Assembly (NCBI GenBank): GCA_945883675.1
Contig: CAMCYA010000007.1
Location: forward strand, 1-39,583
From: Bifidobacterium breve
Lineage (GTDB): Bacteria > Actinomycetota > Actinomycetes > Nanopelagicales > Nanopelagicaceae
Length of the DNA stretch: 39,583 bases
Direction of reading: 5' to 3'
Part shown: one piece after another, positions 1 through 8,252 of the stretch
Numbering within the stretch: the stretch's first letter is position 1
How the letters are laid out: each line of letters starts with the position of its first letter
Program-made: the position numbers and the translations under genes
The notes under the pieces: model-generated
The model's database searches: none
Seen by the model: only the letters and a program-made list of their open reading frames with translations
Told to the model about the DNA's origin: nothing

Positions 1-1
1 C

Positions 2-811
2 AATGCAGATTCCATGCAGCTATACAAAGGTATGGATATTGGTACTGCAAAGATAAACGTTGAAGAAAGACAGGGAATACCGCATCATTTAATGGATCTA
101 CTAAATGTTACAGAGGATGCAAATGTTGCTTGGTATCAGGAAAAAGCCCGTGAAAAAATCTCTGAAATTCACTCCCGGGATAAAAGCGTAATTATTGTTG
201 GTGGAACTGGACTTTATATAAAAGCGATTCTAGACGACCTGAATTTTCCAGATACAGATCCTGTAGTTCGAGCAGCGTTAGAGCTCGAGTATGCAACTAA
301 AGGAATCGGACCGTTATTTGAGCGATTAGAAAAATCGGATCCCGCTGCAGCGCTGGCAATAGATCGAGCAAACTCTCGTAGAGTTATTCGAGCGCTAGAA
401 GTTATAGAGATAACAGGTCAACCATTTACTGCAAATCTGCCACGAAAAGAAAGCACGAAGTATCCAAATGCCCTCCAGTTTGGACTGGTTACGGATCGCG
501 AAATTCTAAGCGATGTGATCTCTTCACGCGTCGATCGAATGTGGAAGGCTGGATTGGTTGCCGAAGTAGAGAAATTGATTGAATCGGGAATTACTCAAGG
601 AAAAACTGCTCAAAAAGCTTTGGGATATTCACAGGTGATTGCCTTCAAAGAGGGAAAGATTTCCGAAGAAGAGGCAATTGATGAAACTAAGCGTGCAACT
701 CGCCAATATGCACGCCGACAAGAGACCTGGTTTTCGCGTGATGAGCGTATTAATTGGATCTCACCTATACAAAATCGAATCGAACGCATTCTTAGTTCGT
801 TAAACTCCTAG
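2..811 (+). CDS. miaA: tRNA dimethylallyltransferase MiaA (5' partial)
   Basis: MiaA transfers a dimethylallyl group to N6 of A37 in tRNAs that read codons starting with U. The reading frame is open from base 2 with NADSM before the first in-window Met at 14, so the gene starts upstream and the N-terminal P-loop is missing. Visible family motifs are DSMQLYKGMDIGTAK (substrate/tRNA site), VGGTGLYIKAI, the NSRRVIRALEV helix, QKALGYSQVI and the basic TKRATRQYARRQETWF segment near the C terminus. The stop lies 2 bases before dapF, so the two are probably one operon, a common actinobacterial order. The assignment is firm; only the start is unseen. Confidence 0.96.
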   Translation, partial: NADSMQLYKGMDIGTAKINVEERQGIPHHLMDLLNVTEDANVAWYQEKAREKISEIHSRDKSVIIVGGTGLYIKAILDDLNFPDTDPVVRAALELEYATKGIGPLFERLEKSDPAAALAIDRANSRRVIRALEVIEITGQPFTANLPRKESTKYPNALQFGLVTDREILSDVISSRVDRMWKAGLVAEVEKLIESGITQGKTAQKALGYSQVIAFKEGKISEEEAIDETKRATRQYARRQETWFSRDERINWISPIQNRIERILSSLNS

Positions 812-813
812 AC

Positions 814-1611
814 ATGATAGCTACATATGGACATGGAACACACAACGACTTTGTTCTGGTCTTTGATCCCTTGGATGAGCATTCAATAACTACTGCGCAG
901 ACTGCTGCAATCTGCGATCGAGTTGATGGAATTGGAGCCGATGGGCTCATTCGAATGGTTAAAAGAAATGAAAAATGGTTTATGGATTACCGCAATGCTG
1001 ACGGCTCTCTGGCTGAGATGTGTGGAAACGGAATACGAGTAATGGCGCGTTATCTAGTCGAACGTGGACATCAACCTGAGGGTATTTTTGCAATTGATAC
1101 TCGAGATGGAGTTAAACATCTTCGCGTACCGTTAAAGGATGATATTTCCGTGAACATGGGACAAGTGACTGATGAAGGTGAAAGTATTACCGCGGGAGCG
1201 AATGGACAAATGTGGAACGGTTATAACATCAGCGTCGGTAATCCACATGCCGTTGTATTTGTAGAGGACATCAATCAAGTGGGGGAGTTACTTGAATCCC
1301 CTGTAGTTCGCCCCAAAGGTTCTTATCCTGAGGGAGTAAATGTTGAGTTCGTACAAATCACAGGTGAAAATGAGATTTCAATGCGAGTTTATGAAAGAGG
1401 ATCAGGCGAAACTCAATCTTGTGGAACAGGAACATGTGCAGTAGCTCTAGCGGCCACGATTCATACCAAGGGAAAGTTGCCTGCAACCTGGATTATCAAT
1501 CCTCCCGGTGGGCGCTTAGAAGTCTCAATCGATGGACACTCTAATGCCACATTGATTGGGCCTGCTGTCTTAGTCAAAGATGTAGATATTTCTAGGTTTC
1601 TCATTGAGTAA
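814..1611 (+). CDS. dapF: diaminopimelate epimerase DapF
   Basis: DapF interconverts LL- and meso-diaminopimelate in the lysine/peptidoglycan pathway, in the cytoplasm. The 265-residue protein has the usual length and the two catalytic cysteines: Cys70 in EMCGNGIR and Cys203 in GSGETQSCGTGTCAVA. The early HGTHNDFV segment and late NPPGGRLEV also match the family. The start follows the miaA stop by 2 bases. The 3' end overlaps the TTG start of hflX by 8 bases, indicating a miaA-dapF-hflX operon. Confidence 0.96.
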   Translation: MIATYGHGTHNDFVLVFDPLDEHSITTAQTAAICDRVDGIGADGLIRMVKRNEKWFMDYRNADGSLAEMCGNGIRVMARYLVERGHQPEGIFAIDTRDGVKHLRVPLKDDISVNMGQVTDEGESITAGANGQMWNGYNISVGNPHAVVFVEDINQVGELLESPVVRPKGSYPEGVNVEFVQITGENEISMRVYERGSGETQSCGTGTCAVALAATIHTKGKLPATWIINPPGGRLEVSIDGHSNATLIGPAVLVKDVDISRFLIE

Positions 1612-3115
1612 AGGTTCTGGCAAGAAGACAGACAATGAGCTAAATATGGATGTAGGTAGAAAGTCTGATGATGAGTTTGAAAAACTTCTCCAAGAAAGTG
1701 CCCGAGTAGCTGCAGAGTTTGATGCTGCGGAAGAAGATGAAACGATCGATCTCTCCCAAGAACTATCCGAACGAAATGCGTTGCGTCGGGTCAAAGGTTT
1801 TTCAACCGAACTTCAGGATATTTCTGATGCGGAGTACCGACAGTTACAACTAGAAAGAGTTGTGCTTGTCGGAGTTTGGACTGAAGGAAGTGTCGCTGAT
1901 GCAGAAAATTCTTTGGCTGAGCTAAAGGCTTTGGCTGAAACTGCTGGCTCAGAGGTTCTTGAAGGTTTAATTCAACGTCGAGACAAACCGGATCCTGCCA
2001 CCTATATCGGATCTGGAAAGGTTATAGAACTTAAGAACGTTGTTGTTTCAACCGGAGCCGATACCGTTGTTTGTGATGGAGAACTATCTCCTTCGCAGTT
2101 GCGACAACTAGAAGATAAGTTGAAGGTTAAAGTTGTTGATCGAACAGCATTAATTCTAGATATTTTTGCCCAGCACGCAAAAAGTAAAGAAGGTAAAGCC
2201 CAAGTCGAGTTAGCACAAATTGCATACCTTCTTCCAAGACTTCGTGGTTGGGGTGATTCTCTTTCACGTCAAGTTGGTGGTCGCGCAGCTGGCGGCGCCG
2301 GTATTGGAGGCCGCGGCCCAGGTGAAACAAAGATTGAAACAGATCGTCGCAGAATTCGTGACAAGATGGCAAAACTTCGCGGTGAAATCGCTGAGATGAA
2401 AACCGCCCGTGATACAAAAAGACAAGAACGCCGTCGCAATAACATTCCTTCGGTTGCTATTGCAGGGTATACAAATGCGGGCAAATCATCACTGCTTAAC
2501 AAACTTACAAATGCAGGTGTATTAGTAGAGAACGCCCTTTTTGCAACTTTGGATCCTACGGTTCGAAAGACGCAGACAAGTGATGGTCGTATCTATACTT
2601 TGAGTGACACGGTTGGCTTCGTTCGCCATTTACCCCATCAACTCATTGACGCATTTAAGTCAACGTTAGAAGAGGTTTCTCAATCAGATTTAATTGTTCA
2701 TGTAGTAGATGGATCACATCCAAATCCATTTGAGCAAATCAAGGCCGTTCGTTTAGTAATTGATGAGATCGGTGGCAAAGACATACCTGAGATCATTGCT
2801 ATAAATAAAGTTGATATTGCAGACCCAAACATTGTTATGGAGATTTTGCGCAAGGAACCACATAGCTATGCCTTTTCAGTTCGAACTGGTTTTGGTGTAG
2901 AGGGTCTACTTCATGCAATTGAAAACTCATTACCTCGCCCTTCAGTTGAGGTTTCCGTAGTGATTCCTTATGACAGGGGGGATTTAGTGCACGCAATCCA
3001 TGAGACAGGCGAAATTTTCAAAGAAGAATATATTGCTGAGGGCACGGCTATACACGCTCGCGTGGATGCAAGCCTGGCCCAGAGAATCGAAAATTCTGGT
3101 CGAACGCAGGAATAA
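1604..3115 (+). CDS. hflX: ribosome-associated GTPase HflX
   Basis: HflX is a GTPase that binds the 50S subunit and splits stalled or hibernating 70S ribosomes. The 503-residue product has an N-terminal HflX domain, a glycine-rich loop near residue 230 (GGAGIGGRGPGETKIETDRR) followed by an arginine-rich coiled region, and a Ras-like G domain: GYTNAGKSS (G1), DTVGF (G3), NKVD (G4). The track start is TTG 1604, overlapping dapF. ATG 1646 (residue 15, MDVGRKSDDEF) is an in-frame alternative. A TAGGTT hexamer lies 5 bases before the TTG, so a leaderless internal transcript is possible but weak. The frequent actinobacterial neighbours lexA and nrdR are not present downstream. Confidence 0.94.
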   Translation: MSKGSGKKTDNELNMDVGRKSDDEFEKLLQESARVAAEFDAAEEDETIDLSQELSERNALRRVKGFSTELQDISDAEYRQLQLERVVLVGVWTEGSVADAENSLAELKALAETAGSEVLEGLIQRRDKPDPATYIGSGKVIELKNVVVSTGADTVVCDGELSPSQLRQLEDKLKVKVVDRTALILDIFAQHAKSKEGKAQVELAQIAYLLPRLRGWGDSLSRQVGGRAAGGAGIGGRGPGETKIETDRRRIRDKMAKLRGEIAEMKTARDTKRQERRRNNIPSVAIAGYTNAGKSSLLNKLTNAGVLVENALFATLDPTVRKTQTSDGRIYTLSDTVGFVRHLPHQLIDAFKSTLEEVSQSDLIVHVVDGSHPNPFEQIKAVRLVIDEIGGKDIPEIIAINKVDIADPNIVMEILRKEPHSYAFSVRTGFGVEGLLHAIENSLPRPSVEVSVVIPYDRGDLVHAIHETGEIFKEEYIAEGTAIHARVDASLAQRIENSGRTQE

Positions 3116-3198
3116 CAGGGGCTTTTGGCGTGTTGTAGCAATTAGAAAGCGATAAATACGCCATGATGCGCCCGCAGAGAGTTATCCGTAGATAGACC

Positions 3199-3204
3199 TA
3201 GGAT
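3199..3204 (+). promoter_or_regulatory. candidate -10 for DUF4193 gene
   Basis: TAGGAT lies 19 bases before ATG 3224. The implied short leader carries a good purine-rich ribosome-binding site (GGTGGTGAG, 3211-3219). Unlike most promoters in this window, this one is leadered. No convincing -35 was identified. Confidence 0.4.
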
Positions 3205-3223
3205 TGAAAAGGTGGTGAGAGCA

Positions 3224-3520
3224 ATGGCAACCGATTACGACACACCCAGAAAAACCGATGAGGAACTTCATGAGGAGTCTCTTGAAGAGTTAAAGGCAAA
3301 ACGCGTCGATGCTCAATCTGGCCAGATCGATGTTGATGAAGCAGAGGCAGCAGAAAATCTGGAACTTCCTGGTGCAGATCTTTCAGGAGAAGAGTTAGCT
3401 GTTCGAGTGGTACCAAAGCAAGTCAATGAATTTACTTGCTCTCGCTGTTTCTTAGTGCACCACATTTCTCAATTGGCAAAAGGTGAAGGCGCTAAAGCAG
3501 TTTGTAAAGAGTGCAACTAA
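3224..3520 (+). CDS. DUF4193 family zinc-ribbon-like protein
   Basis: This is a small conserved actinobacterial protein of unknown function, 98 residues from ATG 3224. The ATG is preferred over GTG 3212 because it sits 5-6 bases after GGTGGTGAG and gives the family N terminus MATDYDTPRK. The N-terminal two thirds are acidic (IDVDEAEAAENLELPGADLS). The C terminus carries two CxxC pairs, CSRC and CKEC, around FLVHH, suggesting one structural metal. It sits in the usual context next to DUF3093 and dut. Function is unknown; family recognition is by sequence pattern. Confidence 0.9.
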   Translation: MATDYDTPRKTDEELHEESLEELKAKRVDAQSGQIDVDEAEAAENLELPGADLSGEELAVRVVPKQVNEFTCSRCFLVHHISQLAKGEGAKAVCKECN

Positions 3521-3524
3521 ATCT

Positions 3525-3956
3525 TTAGCATTTAAGAGCTGAAAGAAGTTTTTCAGGTTGTGAAGTTGAAATCAACCAATATGGAGTTTTATCTCTATCG
3601 TCATTGACATAAACCTGTACCGCTTTAGGCGACCAGAATCTAATTGCTAAAAAGGCGGCCGGATCGGCATCGCGAGTGCGAACTATCCGAAGTTGCTGAT
3701 TATCCAATGCCACAATATTTCCAAAATATTCTCGGGGCAAATGTGCTCCTCCAACACGAAGCTCATTCTCATCTACTTCTATAGATAACCCACTTTTTAA
3801 GTAGATTGTTATCAAAGTCAGTGAAAGTACTACTAGACTGACTATCCCTGAATTATTTCCTAGCGCTGCCCAAATAGAGATTACTAGTGAGAGGAAAAAG
3901 AAGTAAATGATGGCCAAGAGCCACAGTGGCGTACGTATCACTTCTCGATATCGCAT
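3525..3956 (-). CDS. DUF3093 family membrane protein
   Basis: This 143-residue conserved actinobacterial protein has two N-terminal membrane helices (about residues 10-31 and 36-53) and a soluble C-terminal domain. The recognisable family segments are the start MRYREVIRTPLW, RDADPAAFLAIRFWSP and TPYWLISTSQPEKLL. Function is unknown. It ends 4 bases after the DUF4193 stop (tail to tail) and is divergent from the thioesterase, with which it shares a 41-base intergenic region. A TACGGT hexamer ends 7 bases before the ATG and there is no ribosome-binding site, so it is probably leaderless. Confidence 0.88.
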   Translation of the reverse strand: MRYREVIRTPLWLLAIIYFFFLSLVISIWAALGNNSGIVSLVVLSLTLITIYLKSGLSIEVDENELRVGGAHLPREYFGNIVALDNQQLRIVRTRDADPAAFLAIRFWSPKAVQVYVNDDRDKTPYWLISTSQPEKLLSALKC

Positions 3957-3963
3957 GGGAGTT

Positions 3964-3969
3964 ACCGTA
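3964..3969 (-). promoter_or_regulatory. leaderless -10 of DUF3093 gene
   Basis: TACGGT on the minus strand, 7 bases before ATG 3956. It is divergent from the thioesterase -10, with 16 bases between the hexamers. Confidence 0.45.
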
Positions 3970-3985
3970 TCGGATAATGAGGCGG

Positions 3986-3991
3986 TAATCT
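3986..3991 (+). promoter_or_regulatory. leaderless -10 of thioesterase-dut operon
   Basis: TAATCT followed by exactly 6 bases and ATG 3998. There is no Shine-Dalgarno sequence, so transcription probably starts at the ATG. Confidence 0.6.
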
Positions 3992-3997
3992 TTACCT

Positions 3998-4582
3998 ATG
4001 GCAAGAGTAGCGAGCACGGTTCCACCTGAAGGTTCCATAATTCCAGATCGACACCCTCTTGCACCACCAGTGGGAACAAAAATCCCCTCACACTTTGGGC
4101 ATTGTTTTGGATGCGGACACCTTCATCCAACAGGCTTGCATTTAGTTGCATACTCTGGAGAAGCCGCAAACATCACAGCAACCTTTACAGTTACAGAAAA
4201 TCACCAAGGAGCACCAGGTTTAGCTCACGGTGGTTTGCTCTCACTAGCTTTTGATGAAGCCTTAGGTAAATTGATGTGGTTGATACGCTCTCCGGCAGTG
4301 ACAGGTCGGCTTGAAACAGATTTTCTGATTCCAGTCCCAATCGGAACTACTTTGCATATTGCTGCAGAGATAACAGGACAACACGGTCGAAAAGTTTATA
4401 CATCAGCAGTTGGTCGATTAAATTCTCCGCAAGGCGAAATTGCTGTTCGCGCATCCGCTCTTTTTATTGTTGTCCCTATGGAGCATTTCATTAACAATGC
4501 ACCAGATGGTTACTTTGAAGAGTTAGCAAAAACTCCTGAACTTTTAACTTTTGTTGACCCAAATTTCGAGATTAATCCTTAA
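3998..4582 (+). CDS. PaaI-like hotdog-fold acyl-CoA thioesterase
   Basis: This 194-residue protein carries a 4HBT/PaaI hotdog domain, which hydrolyses acyl- or aryl-CoA thioesters. The signature is HQGAPGLAHGGLLSLAFDEA (about residues 73-92), the helix that carries the active site in this superfamily. It is followed by the strand GRLETDFLIPVPIGTTLH. A short FGHCFGCGHLHPTGLHL segment with two cysteines precedes the domain, as in many actinobacterial PaaI-like proteins. It heads a thioesterase-dut-DUF3159 operon: dut begins 2 bases after its stop. Substrate cannot be inferred. Confidence 0.88.
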   Translation: MARVASTVPPEGSIIPDRHPLAPPVGTKIPSHFGHCFGCGHLHPTGLHLVAYSGEAANITATFTVTENHQGAPGLAHGGLLSLAFDEALGKLMWLIRSPAVTGRLETDFLIPVPIGTTLHIAAEITGQHGRKVYTSAVGRLNSPQGEIAVRASALFIVVPMEHFINNAPDGYFEELAKTPELLTFVDPNFEINP

Positions 4583-4583
4583 T

Positions 4584-5027
4584 ATGAAAGGCGTAGAAGT
4601 TCTCATTACTCGCCTGGATCCGAGCGTTCCGATGCCTACCTATTCCAAGCCAGGTGATGCTGGCGCAGATATATCCACTCGTATAGATATAGTTTTGAAG
4701 CCCGGAGAGCGCGCTCTTGTACCTACTGGCATTTCAATTGCTTTGCCAGATGGATACGTTGCATTGGTTCACCCACGTTCGGGGCTTGCAATCAAACATG
4801 GTGTAACAATGGTTAACGCCCCGGGCACAGTTGATGCTGGCTATCGCGGTGAGCTTTCCTGTATTTTGATTAATCACGATCCTAATGAATCTGTAACGTT
4901 CAAAAAAGGTGATCGCATTGCGCAGCTTGTTATTCAAAAGGTTGAGCGGGCAGTGTTTACCGAGGTTAAACAACTTCCGGGTTCGGACAGAGGCACCGGT
5001 GGTTTTGGATCTACGGGGCGCACATGA
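4584..5027 (+). CDS. dut: dUTP diphosphatase
   Basis: This enzyme hydrolyses dUTP to dUMP and diphosphate, keeping uracil out of DNA and feeding thymidylate synthesis. The 147-residue protein from ATG 4584 carries all five motifs of trimeric dUTPases: PGDAGADI, HPRSGLAIKHG, NAPGTVDAGYRGE (substrate site with Asp and Tyr), GDRIAQLVIQ and the C-terminal RGTGGFGSTG that closes over the active site. ATG 4584 is chosen because the longer frame start would overlap the thioesterase and add non-family sequence. It overlaps the next gene by 4 bases (ATGA), implying translational coupling. Confidence 0.96.
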   Translation: MKGVEVLITRLDPSVPMPTYSKPGDAGADISTRIDIVLKPGERALVPTGISIALPDGYVALVHPRSGLAIKHGVTMVNAPGTVDAGYRGELSCILINHDPNESVTFKKGDRIAQLVIQKVERAVFTEVKQLPGSDRGTGGFGSTGRT

Positions 5028-5653
5028 GCCAGCATGGTCAAGACCGAGAGAATGTAATTAATGCTTTGGGTGGGAAAAAAGGTTTAATTGATTCTGGCTT
5101 ACCGGCAGTAGTTTTTTTAGTTGTCTTTAACATAAATCAAGAACTGCGAACCGCTATTTGGGCGTCACTATCTTTATCTATTATTCTTGCAATTTGGCGA
5201 TTGGCGCGTAAAGATACGATTCAGCACTCAATTTCAGGAGTTATAGGAGTATTGATCTGTGCTTATTTTGCAAATCGAAGTGGAAATGCATCAGATTTTT
5301 ATATTCCAAAGTTACTGACAAATTTGGGCTATGGAACTGTTTATCTCATAGCAAACTTAGTTGGATGGCCCATTTTGGGTTTGGTACTAGGGCCATTACT
5401 TGGGGAAAACTTCACATGGCGCAATAATCCACGTCGCAAGAAGATGTACATCAAGGCAAGTTGGTTGTGGGTAGCTTTGTTCTTCTCACGTATTGCAGTT
5501 CAGTACCCAATTTATAAGAGTGGAAATGTGAATTTGTTAGGTACCGTAAACCTAGCTATGGGCTATCCGTTATTTTTTGCTACGGCATATGGTTCTTGGT
5601 TGATCATTAAATCTGAGCCGCCAGTTGGTAAAGAAACGAAAGATTTAAATTAA
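5024..5653 (+). CDS. DUF3159 family integral membrane protein
   Basis: This 209-residue protein has about five to six hydrophobic helices (around residues 26-60, 70-85, 100-125, 140-160, 175-195). It belongs to the actinobacterial DUF3159 family, typically found beside dut and DUF3710. Recognisable segments are the opening GLIDSGLPAVVF, WRLARKDTIQHSISGVIGV and the charged loop FTWRNNPRRKKMY. Function is unknown. It is coupled to dut by ATGA, and its stop overlaps the stop of the convergent TrkA gene by 4 bases (TTAA). Confidence 0.88.
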   Translation: MSQHGQDRENVINALGGKKGLIDSGLPAVVFLVVFNINQELRTAIWASLSLSIILAIWRLARKDTIQHSISGVIGVLICAYFANRSGNASDFYIPKLLTNLGYGTVYLIANLVGWPILGLVLGPLLGENFTWRNNPRRKKMYIKASWLWVALFFSRIAVQYPIYKSGNVNLLGTVNLAMGYPLFFATAYGSWLIIKSEPPVGKETKDLN

Positions 5654-6306
5654 GATATAAAGCAGGCTTTAATATGAATCTCTGCCTCAGCTGAGGCAAC
5701 AAAAAGTAGTTCATCTCCGGCAATAAATACATCATGGGCTTTTGCAGTAATTACTTGGCCATCACGAACAATTGCAGCTAACGCTGCATTCTCAGGCAGT
5801 TCAATCTCATCTACAGTTTTTCCAATACAGGCAGATCCATCTGGCAGAGTTAATTCGACAAGATTTGCCTGACCTTTCCTAAATGAGAATAGTCGAACAA
5901 CATCTCCAACTGTTACTGCCTCTTCTACAAGGGCCGAAATAATTCTTGGAGTAGATACCGCGACGTCGATTCCCCATGATGAATCAAATAGCCATTCATT
6001 TTTTGGGTGATTGATTCTTGCAACCACTCTAGGTACGCCATATTCTGTTTTTCCAAGTAGAGAAGTTACAAGATTTGCCTTGTCGTCACCTGTTGCTGCT
6101 ACTAAAACCTGACAGTTATCAAGGTGGGCAGCATCTAGGGAAGTGATTTCGCAGGCATCGGCCATGAGCCATTCTGCATCGGGAACACTTTCAATCTTTA
6201 ACGCCTTTGGATCTTTTTCAATAAGTAAAACCTGATGACCATTATCTAAAAGTTCGCGCGCAATAGCACGCCCTACGTTTCCTGCACCCACGATCGCAAT
6301 TCTCAT
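5650..6306 (-). CDS. TrkA-type K+ uptake regulatory subunit (second copy)
   Basis: A cytoplasmic RCK-type subunit that gates a Trk/Ktr potassium transporter on binding NAD(H) or nucleotide. The 218-residue protein has an N-terminal Rossmann TrkA-N domain (MRIAIVGAGNVGRAIAREL, GxGxxG plus acidic LIEKD after strand 2) and a C-terminal TrkA-C domain (about 140-215). It corresponds to the CeoB half of the actinobacterial CeoB/CeoC pair. Its start overlaps the stop of the paralogue by 4 bases, so the two are co-translated and probably form a heteromer. No membrane TrkH/TrkG component is in the window. Confidence 0.9.
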   Translation of the reverse strand: MRIAIVGAGNVGRAIARELLDNGHQVLLIEKDPKALKIESVPDAEWLMADACEITSLDAAHLDNCQVLVAATGDDKANLVTSLLGKTEYGVPRVVARINHPKNEWLFDSSWGIDVAVSTPRIISALVEEAVTVGDVVRLFSFRKGQANLVELTLPDGSACIGKTVDEIELPENAALAAIVRDGQVITAKAHDVFIAGDELLFVASAEAEIHIKACFIS

Positions 6307-6971
6307 GAGCGTTCTGCTTCCGGAGTCTGAGAGAGAATTTCAAGTGTGCTCTTTAGATCTGCATCGGTGACCATGACGTGAACTAGATCGCCTTCCTGCA
6401 AAACCGTGTGTGTGTCGGGAATTATCGCTTCTCCCAAGCGAGTAATAAATGCAACACGCGCCGGTGTGAATTCATCGATGATCAATACTGGCCGGCCATA
6501 CCAATCCTTGCTTGGATTTACTTCATAGAGTTGAAGAGTTCCCGTGGCATCACGCCATTCGGATCGTGATCCTTCGGGGGTTAAACGGCGCAGAATTTGG
6601 TCAGTTGTCCAAAGAACTGTTGCAACCGTTGGAATTCCAAGACGTTGATAGATCTCAGCTCTTCCTGGATCGTAAATTCGTGCCACAACATTTTGCACAC
6701 CATAGGTTTCCCGGGCAACTCTTGCTGCCAAAATATTCGAGTTATCACCATTGCTTACAGCTGCAAATGCATCAGCATCTTGAATTCCTGCTTCAATTAA
6801 ATTGTCACGGTCAAATCCGACTCCCGTTACTGTGCGTCCTTTAAAATCGGGGCCTAAACGTCGAAATGCTTCACGAGTTTGGTCGATTACTGCAACCGTA
6901 TGACCTGCCGCCTCTAATTCGGCGGCCAAAGACGATCCAACTCGACCGCAACCCATGATGACTACGTGCAC
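6303..6971 (-). CDS. TrkA-type K+ uptake regulatory subunit (first copy)
   Basis: Paralogue of the downstream TrkA protein, corresponding to CeoC: TrkA-N Rossmann domain (MHVVIMGCGRVGSSLAAEL, then VIDQTREAFRRLG) and TrkA-C domain (about 135-220). GTG 6971 is chosen over the longer TTG 6980 for two reasons. It gives the conserved N terminus MHVVIMGCGRVGS, and TAAGTT ends 7 bases upstream, the leaderless geometry seen throughout the window. It heads a two-gene operon divergent from the RNA methyltransferase. Confidence 0.9.
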   Translation of the reverse strand: MHVVIMGCGRVGSSLAAELEAAGHTVAVIDQTREAFRRLGPDFKGRTVTGVGFDRDNLIEAGIQDADAFAAVSNGDNSNILAARVARETYGVQNVVARIYDPGRAEIYQRLGIPTVATVLWTTDQILRRLTPEGSRSEWRDATGTLQLYEVNPSKDWYGRPVLIIDEFTPARVAFITRLGEAIIPDTHTVLQEGDLVHVMVTDADLKSTLEILSQTPEAERS

Positions 6972-6978
6972 AAGGTAC

Positions 6979-6984
6979 AACTTA
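6979..6984 (-). promoter_or_regulatory. leaderless -10 of trkA pair
   Basis: TAAGTT on the minus strand, 7 bases before GTG 6971. Only 6 bases separate it from the divergent TAGGCT of the methyltransferase, so the two promoters probably compete. Confidence 0.5.
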
Positions 6985-6990
6985 CACCCA

Positions 6991-6996
6991 TAGGCT
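6991..6996 (+). promoter_or_regulatory. leaderless -10 of RNA methyltransferase gene
   Basis: TAGGCT followed by 7 bases and ATG 7004, with no ribosome-binding site. Confidence 0.55.
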
Positions 6997-7003
6997 TGTA
7001 TCT

Positions 7004-8218
7004 ATGGCATTAGAGCAGGGTTCGACCCTAAAAATTGGAGACCGTATCGAGGTCACAATTGAAAAAGTTGCCCATGGTGGTCACTTCATTGCCCGCCACT
7101 ATGGAGCGGTAATTTTTGTGCGCCATGCCATTCCTGGCGAAGTGTGCACAGTTGAACTTACAAGCATTGGGAAAACCTTTAATCGTGCAGATGTTGTTTC
7201 AGTTAAAACCCCATCTGATTTTCGTGTAACTGCTCCTTGTGCATTCTCTCGCCCAGATGGTTGCGGAGGATGCGATTTTCAGCATATCTCCGAGGGATAT
7301 CAACGCACATTAAAATCGCAGGTGATCACAGAACAGTTTGCTCGAATTGCAAAAATGGATATCGCAGTTGAGGTCGAAAAGATTAGCGAAACGACAAAAT
7401 GGCGCACACGAGCTATTGCAACGACAGATAGCAAGGGAAAGCTAGGCTTCTATAAATCTCGATCGAACACTGTAATCCCGGTTACGGAGTGTTTGATTTG
7501 TATAGATGAAATAGGTATTTCGGAACTGTCCCAAAAGGCTCTGAAGCCTGATTATCGGGTTGAAGTCAGCGCTTCCAACACAGGGGAGAGGACAGTTGCA
7601 TTGGCAAGTACGGGTGCTAAAGAGAAGGCCCGAATTACGCAAGGTCCAGCTGTTCTTCACGAAAAAGTATTGAATAAGGTGCTAGAAGTTAGTCACGAAT
7701 CTTTTTGGCAGAGTCACAAAATGGCACCGGAGGTATTAACGAACACTGTCCTGGATTTTGGCAACTTCAGACAAGGAGAACATGTTCTAGATCTATATGG
7801 TGGCGTTGGATTATTTACCGCCGCAATTCTAGAGGTTATTGGAGAAAGTGGACATGTAGATCTCATAGAAGGCAGTAAGAGTGCGACAAGTGATGCTTCA
7901 AAAAACTTCGCTTCATATTCGAATGTAAAAGTAATTACTGGTGATGTTGCCAAACATTTACCCCGAATATCAAATCCCGACGTCATTATTTTGGACCCAC
8001 CAAGAGAGGGAGCAGGTAAAGTAGTTGTTGCTCAAATAGCACGAATGCGTCCTCGAGCAATAATTTATGTGGCCTGTGATCCAGCAGCACTTGCGCGAGA
8101 TTCGGCTTATCTTGCAGATCACAGTTTTTCATTGATGAATATCCGTGCTTTTGATCTCTTTCCAATGACACATCACGTCGAATGTGTTGCTCTCTATGCT
8201 CAGACTGATGTATCTTGA
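7004..8218 (+). CDS. TRAM-domain RNA (uracil-C5) methyltransferase, TrmA/RumA family
   Basis: A SAM-dependent enzyme that methylates C5 of uridine in tRNA or rRNA. Within 404 residues there is an N-terminal TRAM RNA-binding domain (1-68) and an iron-sulphur cysteine set (Cys79, Cys87, Cys90 and Cys163 or Cys166). The SAM site is LDLYGGVGLF, followed by DPPREGAGK, the catalytic nucleophile Cys358 in YVACDPAALARD and general base Glu393 in HHVECVALY. The Fe-S cysteines favour the RumA/RlmD-like branch, but the RNA target cannot be fixed from sequence. It is divergent from the trkA pair and followed by acnA, the common actinobacterial order. Confidence 0.93.
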   Translation: MALEQGSTLKIGDRIEVTIEKVAHGGHFIARHYGAVIFVRHAIPGEVCTVELTSIGKTFNRADVVSVKTPSDFRVTAPCAFSRPDGCGGCDFQHISEGYQRTLKSQVITEQFARIAKMDIAVEVEKISETTKWRTRAIATTDSKGKLGFYKSRSNTVIPVTECLICIDEIGISELSQKALKPDYRVEVSASNTGERTVALASTGAKEKARITQGPAVLHEKVLNKVLEVSHESFWQSHKMAPEVLTNTVLDFGNFRQGEHVLDLYGGVGLFTAAILEVIGESGHVDLIEGSKSATSDASKNFASYSNVKVITGDVAKHLPRISNPDVIILDPPREGAGKVVVAQIARMRPRAIIYVACDPAALARDSAYLADHSFSLMNIRAFDLFPMTHHVECVALYAQTDVS

Positions 8219-8252
8219 GGGCTTGAAGCCATAGAAAACATGGGGTGCCCGG

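Noticed and set aside
3126-3163. TGGCGT...ACGCCA inverted repeat after hflX as a terminator
   Set aside because: The 6-base stem with a 26-base loop and no T tract is too weak.
3181-3191. DnaA-box-like TTATCCGTA
   Set aside because: A single imperfect match in ordinary intergenic DNA with no neighbouring boxes or origin genes.
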